This document shows, piece by piece, positions 50,693 to 56,121 of a stretch of 56,121 bases of DNA. Numbering within the stretch: position 1 is the first letter of the stretch; each line of letters begins with the position of its first letter. The stretch is from CAG-791 sp045113775. GTDB taxonomy: Bacteria; Bacillota; Clostridia; Lachnospirales; Lachnospiraceae. The stretch lies in NCBI GenBank assembly GCA_045113775.1, contig JBGUJH010000153.1, positions 1 through 56,121 on the forward strand. The letters are read 5' to 3'. The notes beneath the pieces were generated by a model. The model saw only the letters and a program-made list of their open reading frames with translations. It was not told the DNA's origin and made no database searches. Both the position numbers and the translations under genes were made by a program.

Positions 50693-51836
50693 CGATAACT
50701 CCTGCCTCCTTTGCGGTATCCATCATGACCTGCAGCTCCTCTTCGCTGATCTCACAGCTGTACATTTTCCTGTAAAAATCACTGATCAGCTCATCAAAAG
50801 ATTTGTGCTGCGTTATAGCTGTGATATCGATCCGGTCCAGCTCCCTGGTTCGGGAATTGTCATAAACGATCCTGACGGTATTGGGGTAGACCTGCTGCAT
50901 GATCCCCATGGCATCATTTATGATTTCCTCGTTGGTAAGCGTTGCGTAAATAAAGTCCTCCGGCCTGGAGATATTGGACTTATCAAGCAGCTTTTCGATC
51001 GGTCCCTTAAGGTGACGCATATCTCTGAGCGGCCGCAGCTTTAAGAGCTCTATTTTGACGTCTCCTTTGTCGCCCAGCGTGATCATCGGAACCGATTTGT
51101 CATTGTTCACCTCGCTGAGTGAGTACTTAAGCGGAGATCCGCTGTAGCGCACCTCTTCCCTTCCCACACTCTGCGGAGAATGAATATGTCCCAGAGCCGC
51201 GTAATCAAATCCGTCAAAACAGTCATAGCTGATCTTCTCAACCAGCCCCACGCTCAGGGTACCTGCGCCCTCAGAGCCGCCCAGCTCCGGATCAGTTCCC
51301 TTACCTGCGACGAACTGATGCGCCACGATGACATTGCGCTTTTCATAGTCTATATCCGTATGCTTCAGGATCGTCCTGACTGCCGCGTCGTAGTTCTCGA
51401 TCTTCTCCTCCGGATAAAAGTGTCTGACTTGAGAAGCCTTCACAAATGGCAGCAGATAAATATTCACTTCGCCGAACTCATCGTTTACCGTCTGCTTATA
51501 CAGCGATCCCTTGAACTGCGCCGAAATATAGATCTGATTAGCTGCAAACAGACTGCTCCCATAATTCAGCCGGTCATCGGAGTCGTGATTGCCGCTGATC
51601 ATGAACGTCTTCACATTTCTCTCTGCGAGACTTTTCAGGAAATAGTCCAGAAGATTAGTCGCCGCTTCGCTGGGAATCGCCCTGTCATAGACATCTCCCG
51701 CGATCAGAACGCCGTCGATATTGTTTTTATCAACTATTTCCAGAATTCGGTCCAATATATATCTCTGATCTTCGATCAGGTCAAAATCACCCAGCGATTT
51801 TCCAAGATGAAGATCTCCCAAATGAATCAATCTCAT
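50679..51836 (-). CDS. sbcD: SbcD exonuclease subunit (calcineurin-like phosphoesterase)
   Basis: 385 residues. The Mre11/SbcD metal motifs are in order: MRLIHLGDLHLGKSL (Asp and His), IAGDVYDRAIP, SGNHDSDDRL, VAHQF and LGHIHSPQ. It is the manganese-dependent nuclease subunit of SbcCD. The frame extends eight codons upstream, but GGAGG lies 9 bases before the ATG at 51836, and the protein then begins at the family's usual start. First gene of sbcDC; the small EF-hand-like gene is 107 bases upstream with a repeat in between. Confidence 0.96.
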   Translation of the reverse strand: MRLIHLGDLHLGKSLGDFDLIEDQRYILDRILEIVDKNNIDGVLIAGDVYDRAIPSEAATNLLDYFLKSLAERNVKTFMISGNHDSDDRLNYGSSLFAANQIYISAQFKGSLYKQTVNDEFGEVNIYLLPFVKASQVRHFYPEEKIENYDAAVRTILKHTDIDYEKRNVIVAHQFVAGKGTDPELGGSEGAGTLSVGLVEKISYDCFDGFDYAALGHIHSPQSVGREEVRYSGSPLKYSLSEVNNDKSVPMITLGDKGDVKIELLKLRPLRDMRHLKGPIEKLLDKSNISRPEDFIYATLTNEEIINDAMGIMQQVYPNTVRIVYDNSRTRELDRIDITAITQHKSFDELISDFYRKMYSCEISEEELQVMMDTAKEAGVIDETD

Positions 51837-51869
51837 GTTAAGACGCCTCCATGCCGTCATTTTTCCATA

Positions 51870-51913
51870 TTCAAGGCTCGCGGAGCGGGCCGCTGCGCCG
51901 CGTGCGGGTTGCC
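51870..51913 (+). repeat. 44-bp GC-rich palindromic repeat, copy B
   Basis: It matches the minus strand of 25547-25504 at 42 of 44 bases; both differences are A-to-G changes in the first hairpin loop and arm. It lies between the EF-hand-like gene and sbcD. Confidence 0.8.
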
Positions 51914-51942
51914 GATAATGGCAACATCTTCCTTGGACACTC

Positions 51943-52215
51943 CTAATTCATCATCCAGCCAAGAAGCACTGCCAATGCGAACAGGAAAAAAATAATCGAA
52001 AATACACCACTCGGCGCACTCTTTACTACAGCATACAAAAAAAGGAAAATGATCGGTATCAAAAGGATAACGATACAGCTGCCGCCGGAACCGCCGCCGG
52101 AGCCGCCGCCTGTGCTCCCGCCTCCGGAGCCGCTGCCAGTATTCCTGCTCTCTATTTCATCTTGTATAAATCCGTCGCGCAGATCTATTTTTCCATCATG
52201 GTTCCAATCATACAT
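51943..52215 (-). CDS. small EF-hand/dockerin-like membrane protein
   Basis: 90 residues. The N terminus YDWNHDGKIDLRDGF fits the calcium loop DxNxDGxIDxxD of EF-hand or dockerin repeats. A glycine/serine linker (SGSGGGSTGGGSGGGSGG) leads to one or two membrane helices (about 48-66 and 70-88) with a single Cys at the membrane edge. No signal peptide precedes the EF-hand, so it may face the cytoplasm. AAGGAG precedes the start. I do not know its function; calcium sensing at the membrane is an inference. Confidence 0.75.
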   Translation of the reverse strand: MYDWNHDGKIDLRDGFIQDEIESRNTGSGSGGGSTGGGSGGGSGGSCIVILLIPIIFLFLYAVVKSAPSGVFSIIFFLFALAVLLGWMMN

Positions 52216-52308
52216 TGTCGTTTGGAGCTCCTTTCCGACATCAATGGCAATGGGGTACGCTGTGTCTCCAGCATACCCCTATATAATACCGCGCTGTGGA
52301 TCTATGCA

Positions 52309-52355
52309 AAAGGGGATGTGAATCAATGGATTAATAAATCCATTCTTCACATCCC
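52309..52355 (-). terminator. large terminator hairpin of the hydrogenase operon
   Basis: AGGGGATGTGAA (52309-52320) pairs with TTCACATCCCCT (52344-52355) and AATGGATT with AATCCATT inside. The minus-strand exit is TTTTGCAT, about 42 bases past the hydrogenase stop. Confidence 0.8.
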
Positions 52356-52396
52356 CTCGGGATTTACACTATTTTGGCAGAATCAAGACCTGCTTA

Positions 52397-54148
52397 TTAT
52401 TTTGTTCCTCTGGCCGTATAGGTCGTGTGGAGCAGGCTGTGGGCTTTAGCCTTGCCGGGCTTCTCAAGGAACTCGTCATAGAGCGTCTGAACGACAGGGC
52501 TCTCATGCGAGCATCTGAGGTCGTTGCTCTTGTCGGAATCGTACAGGACCTGGGATCTGAGAGACTTGAGGTCCACATAGTTGCGGACACTGTCGCTCTG
52601 TACGGGCTGGCCGCCGCCGTTGATGCAGCCGCCGGGGCACGCCATGATCTCGATGAAGAGATAGTTCTTCTCTCCCTTCTTGACCATTTCGACGACCTTC
52701 CTGGCATTTGCGAGGCCGCTGGCAACGCAAACGTCAACTTCGCTGCCGGCAATGCGGTAAGTTGCTTCCTTGATGCCGGGAATGCCGCGGACATCCATGA
52801 AGTCGATCTTTTCGTTGGTGCCGTCGAGGATGTTGGCCGCAGTACGAAGGGCTGCTTCCATAACGCCGCCGGTAGCGCCGAAGATCTTGCCTGCGCCGGA
52901 TGCGATCGCGAAGGGATCGTCAAACTCTTCGCCCTTCAGATCCTTGAAGGAAATACCTGCGCCCTTGATCATTCTGGACAGCTCTCTTGTGGTGAGCGCC
53001 ACGTCGACGTCCGGAATTCCGCGGCTGGAGAGCTCGGGTCTGGAGACCTCGAACTTCTTGGCGGTACAAGGGATCACGGAGACCACGAACAGATCCTTGG
53101 GATCGATGTGGTTCTTCTGACAGTAGTAGCTCTTGAGGAGCGCGCCGAACATTCCCTGCGGGGATTTGCAGGTGGAAAGGTTCGGGAGCATCTCCGGATA
53201 GTAGTGCTCCATGAACTTGATCCAGCCGGGGCAGCAGGATGTGAACATCGGCAGCGGCGGCTTGTCGACCTTCTTGGAAGTGATGCGGCCGATCAGCTCG
53301 TTCGCTTCCTCGAGGATCGTCAGGTCGGCAGTCACGTTCATGTTGAAGACTTTGACATCGCCCAGCATTCTGATCGCCTGGACCATCTTGTCTTCCACAT
53401 GGGTTCCCGGAGGCATGTCAAAACATTCACCGAGCGTAGCTGCGATGGAAGGAGCCGTAAAGAATACTACCTGCTTCTTGGGATCCGCGATGGCATCCCA
53501 TACGTCGTCGATGTTGCTCTTCTCATACAGAGCGCCTACAGGACATGCGACGATACACTGGCCGCAGCCGACGCAGGTCGTAGTGTCCAGACCCTTGTCA
53601 AAAGGTGAGCCGACACGCACGTCGAAACCTCTTCTGATCTGTCCGATCGCGCCGATTCCCTGCACATTGTTGCAGGTGGATACGCAGCGCAGGCACTGGA
53701 TGCACTTGTTGTTGTCGCGGACGACGTAAGGCGTGGAATCGTCGATCTCGTACTGAGGCTCTTCGTCCTTGAAGTGATCTTCGTCAATGCCGTAGTCGTA
53801 AGCCAGCTTCTGCAGCTCGCAGTGGTTTCCTCTCACGCAGGAAAGACATTTCTTGTGGTGCGTGGAGAGGATCAGCTCGATCGTGGTCTTTCTGGACGCG
53901 CGGACCGTAGCTGTGTTGGTGAGAACCTCCAGGCCCTCTTCTACCGGATAGGTGCAGGCCGCGGTGAGACCGCGTCTTCCTTTGATCTCAACTACGCATA
54001 CGCGGCATGCGCCGATGCAGTTGATGTCCTTCAGATAGCAGAGAGAAGGGATCTCGATGTTGACCGCTTTGGCTGCCTGAAGGACAGTGGTGCCCTCCGG
54101 GACAGTAACGGGGATATTATTAATCTTTAAATTGATCATTTTCTTCAT
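52397..54148 (-). CDS. hydA: NADH-linked [FeFe] hydrogenase catalytic subunit
   Basis: 583 residues. N-terminal [2Fe-2S] domain (C...CIGACRVC...C), His-ligated cluster in HHKKCLSCVRGNHC, two [4Fe-4S] motifs (CIQCLRCVSTC and CVGCGQCIVACPVGA) and the H-cluster domain with FTSCCPGW (L1), IPCTAKKFE (L2) and IMACPGGCINGGGQP (L3). Proton-path residues are kept (EEANEL...R before L1 and LS after it). L2 has Ile where clostridial enzymes usually have Met. It reduces protons with electrons from NADH and probably ferredoxin through the NuoF-like subunit encoded 14 bases upstream. AAGGAGG lies 9 bases before the ATG. Confidence 0.96.
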   Translation of the reverse strand: MKKMINLKINNIPVTVPEGTTVLQAAKAVNIEIPSLCYLKDINCIGACRVCVVEIKGRRGLTAACTYPVEEGLEVLTNTATVRASRKTTIELILSTHHKKCLSCVRGNHCELQKLAYDYGIDEDHFKDEEPQYEIDDSTPYVVRDNNKCIQCLRCVSTCNNVQGIGAIGQIRRGFDVRVGSPFDKGLDTTTCVGCGQCIVACPVGALYEKSNIDDVWDAIADPKKQVVFFTAPSIAATLGECFDMPPGTHVEDKMVQAIRMLGDVKVFNMNVTADLTILEEANELIGRITSKKVDKPPLPMFTSCCPGWIKFMEHYYPEMLPNLSTCKSPQGMFGALLKSYYCQKNHIDPKDLFVVSVIPCTAKKFEVSRPELSSRGIPDVDVALTTRELSRMIKGAGISFKDLKGEEFDDPFAIASGAGKIFGATGGVMEAALRTAANILDGTNEKIDFMDVRGIPGIKEATYRIAGSEVDVCVASGLANARKVVEMVKKGEKNYLFIEIMACPGGCINGGGQPVQSDSVRNYVDLKSLRSQVLYDSDKSNDLRCSHESPVVQTLYDEFLEKPGKAKAHSLLHTTYTARGTK

Positions 54149-54162
54149 GTTCAGATCCCTCC

Positions 54163-56058
54163 TTAGTCCATGTAAACAGCGCCGAACTTACAGTTCTGCT
54201 TACAGAGTCCGCACTTGATGCATACATTCTTGTCAATATGGTGCGGCTCTTTCACCTTACCGCTGATGGCGCCGACAGGGCAGTTCCTTGAACAGAGCGT
54301 GCAGCCTTTGCACTTATCGGGATCGATCACATAGTGCAGCAGGTCCTTACACTTCTTAGCCGCGCATCTCTTATCCTGAATGTGCTCGATATACTCCTCG
54401 CGGAAGTATCTGAGTGTAGAGACAACGGGGTTGGAAGCCGTCTGTCCGAGTGCGCAGAGGCAGGAGACTTTCATGTGAGCTGCCAGCTCCTCGATCTTGT
54501 CGAGCTCTTCCATGGTAGCGTTGCCCTTTGTAATGTCGTCGAGCATGTGCAGCAGACGCTTTGTACCGATTCTGCAGGGTGAGCACTTACCGCAGGACTC
54601 CTCGCAGGTGAATTCCAGATAGAACTTGGCGATATCGACCATACATGTATCTTCATCCATGATGATCAGTCCGCCGGATCCCATCATGGAGCCGATCCTC
54701 TGAAGGCTCTCATAGTCGATGGGAGTGTCAATATGGACAGAAGGAATACATCCGCCGGAAGGGCCGCCGGTCTGGGCCGCCTTGAACTTCTTGCCGTTCG
54801 GGATTCCGCCGCCGATCTCCTCGATGATCTCGCGAAGTGTCGTTCCCATGGGAACTTCCACAAGACCTACGTTCGTGATCTTGCCGCCGAGGGCGAAAAC
54901 CTTGGTGCCCTTTGAGGTCTCTGTACCGATCGAGGAATACCAGTCCGCACCCTTGCGGATGATCTGTGCCACGTTTGCGTAAGTCTCAACGTTGTTGAGT
55001 ACTGTGGGCTTCTTGAAAAGTCCCTCAACTGCAGGGAACGGAGGTCTGGGACGGGGCTCGCCGCGCTTTCCTTCGATGGAAGTCATAAGCGCAGTCTCCT
55101 CACCGCAGACGAACGCGCCTGCGCCGAGACGGATCTCAACGTCGAAATTGAAGCCTGTTCCGAAGATATCCTTGCCGAGGAGGCCGTACTCTCTGGCCTG
55201 CTTGATCGCGATCTTAAGACGCTCGACAGCGATCGGATACTCTGCACGGACATAGACGTAACCCTGGCTGGCGCCGATCGTGTAACCTGCGATCGCCATT
55301 GCCTCAAGCACTGCGTGAGGGTCGCCTTCGAGGATGGAACGGTCCATGAATGCGCCGGGGTCGCCTTCGTCGGCGTTGCAGCAAACATACTTGATATCTG
55401 ACTTTGTAGCTTTACAGAAAGCCCATTTTCTGCCGGTCGGGAAGCCCGCGCCGCCTCGGCCGCGAAGGCCGGAAGCCAGCATTACGTCGATGACCTGGTC
55501 CTGGGTCATGGATGTCAGCACTTTGTAAAGCGCTGCATAGCCGTCCAGAGCGATGTACTCCTCGATGTTCTCGGGATCGATCACGCCGCAGTTGCGAAGT
55601 GCGATTCTCATCTGCTTTGCATAGAACTGGGTCTGGCTCAAAGGAAGGATCTCTCCGTCCTCATGGACTGTCTCCGGATACAGAAGATCCTTGCAGATCG
55701 ACCCTTTGATGATGTGCTCGTCAATGATCCTCTTGGCTCCCTCGGGCGTTGTCTGGGAATAGAAAGCGCCTTCCGGATATACGATCACGACAGGGCCCAG
55801 TGCACAGAGGCCGAAACATCCCGTCTTGACGATCAGTACGTCTGTGAGTCCCTTTGCCTTGATCTCTTTCTCGAGCGCGTCAACGACCTTGTGACTTCCT
55901 GAAGAAGTACATCCTGTACCGCCGCAGACAAGGATCTGCTTGCGATAAGCCGTATGCTTAGCCATTTCCTCTGCTTTGGAAGCGACTAATCTGCGGACCA
56001 TGACCAGCTCTCTGTTCTTATCTTTGATCTGCACGAGCTTTTCATATGTCATTGTCAT
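54163..56058 (-). CDS. hydB: NuoF-like flavoprotein subunit of the hydrogenase (HydB type)
   Basis: 631 residues. A thioredoxin-like [2Fe-2S] domain comes first (CGGTGCTSSG, KTGCFGLCALGP, about 45-130), then the 51-kDa NADH/FMN domain with GLRGRGGAGFPTGRKWAF (about 203-220) and GAGAFVCGEETALM, the [4Fe-4S] site ESCGKCSPCRIGTKRL, and two C-terminal ferredoxin motifs (CKGCTLCSRNCPVGAI and CIKCGLCKQNCKFGAV). It oxidises NADH at FMN and passes electrons to the hydrogenase. This is the layout of electron-bifurcating HydABC systems. GAGGAGGTGTAAGCC precedes the start, overlapping the stop of the gene before it. Confidence 0.96.
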   Translation of the reverse strand: MTMTYEKLVQIKDKNRELVMVRRLVASKAEEMAKHTAYRKQILVCGGTGCTSSGSHKVVDALEKEIKAKGLTDVLIVKTGCFGLCALGPVVIVYPEGAFYSQTTPEGAKRIIDEHIIKGSICKDLLYPETVHEDGEILPLSQTQFYAKQMRIALRNCGVIDPENIEEYIALDGYAALYKVLTSMTQDQVIDVMLASGLRGRGGAGFPTGRKWAFCKATKSDIKYVCCNADEGDPGAFMDRSILEGDPHAVLEAMAIAGYTIGASQGYVYVRAEYPIAVERLKIAIKQAREYGLLGKDIFGTGFNFDVEIRLGAGAFVCGEETALMTSIEGKRGEPRPRPPFPAVEGLFKKPTVLNNVETYANVAQIIRKGADWYSSIGTETSKGTKVFALGGKITNVGLVEVPMGTTLREIIEEIGGGIPNGKKFKAAQTGGPSGGCIPSVHIDTPIDYESLQRIGSMMGSGGLIIMDEDTCMVDIAKFYLEFTCEESCGKCSPCRIGTKRLLHMLDDITKGNATMEELDKIEELAAHMKVSCLCALGQTASNPVVSTLRYFREEYIEHIQDKRCAAKKCKDLLHYVIDPDKCKGCTLCSRNCPVGAISGKVKEPHHIDKNVCIKCGLCKQNCKFGAVYMD

Positions 56059-56061
56059 GGC

Positions 56062-56121
56062 TTACACCTCCTCGTAGTAGGAATCAATAATCTTAACTGC
56101 GGATTCCGGTGTGCATTTGCC
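56062..56121 (-). CDS. C-terminal end of the upstream hydrogenase-operon gene (partial)
   Basis: The last 19 codons of a gene running in from beyond the window, ending CTPESAVKIIDSYYEEV and a TAA at 56062-56064. It stops three bases before the hydB start and its last codons contain the hydB ribosome site. By position it should be a NuoE-like or ferredoxin-like partner subunit, but too little is present to tell. Confidence 0.7.
   Translation of the reverse strand, partial: GKCTPESAVKIIDSYYEEV

Noticed and set aside
52427..53608. A 393-codon plus-strand frame over the hydrogenase gene
   Set aside because: Antisense shadow; the minus strand carries all hydrogenase cluster motifs.

Overview
The window looks like a low-to-mid GC anaerobic Firmicute of the class Clostridia, most likely a Lachnospiraceae-type gut or rumen bacterium (inference). 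The grounds are an NADH-linked [FeFe] hydrogenase operon, split purine enzymes (PurO plus a stand-alone AICAR transformylase), KtrAB, SstT, glycyl-radical-type radical SAM proteins, strong AGGAGG ribosome sites and a tRNA without encoded CCA.

Layout. 0-14.5 kb is mostly housekeeping: a DJ-1 protein, a CBS protein, a purine end-pathway operon with a zinc-peptidase-like gene, SstT, an amidase/beta-lactamase-fold fusion, tRNA-Met, KtrAB potassium uptake, an amino acid permease, an M18 aminopeptidase and an MFS transporter. 14.5-34.7 kb is a dense, unusual signalling and proteolysis island: a Fic-STAS-kinase fusion, a secreted S10 carboxypeptidase, a soluble Clp-AAA/receiver-like/FtsH-protease fusion, a membrane Ser/Thr kinase with WD40 repeats, a PP2C phosphatase, an FHA Ser/Thr kinase, a membrane protein with a Clp N-domain, a SpoIIE-type membrane phosphatase coupled to a solute-binding protein, and a Cys-pair membrane protein. 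34.8-42.4 kb holds a two-component system, a DUF4342-like protein, sigma-54, a CMD/cupin protein, an ATP-grasp enzyme and a radical SAM pair. 43-56 kb holds cysK and metY (behind a putative leader-peptide attenuator), a tyrosine-phosphatase-like gene with dinB, sbcDC, a small EF-hand-like membrane protein and the hydrogenase operon.

The best candidate for an undescribed system is the 14.5-29.7 kb island. Two kinases, a cognate PP2C, a phosphopeptide-binding FHA module, two proteins sharing a Clp N-domain (one membrane-bound, one a double-AAA protease) and a degenerate Fic-STAS-kinase suggest phosphorylation-controlled recruitment of substrates to a dedicated protease. The adjacent SpoIIE phosphatase and solute-binding protein could supply an extracellular input. 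This wiring is inferred from domains and proximity only.

The second main find is the metY leader: a consensus promoter, a Shine-Dalgarno-preceded 26-codon Met/Cys-containing reading frame, a 9-base segment inside that frame complementary to the 5' arm of a terminator, and then metY. This is the layout of ribosome-mediated transcription attenuation. Dispersed palindromic repeats (a PATE/MITE-like element in two copies and a 44-bp GC-rich palindrome in two near-identical copies plus relics) lie between genes.
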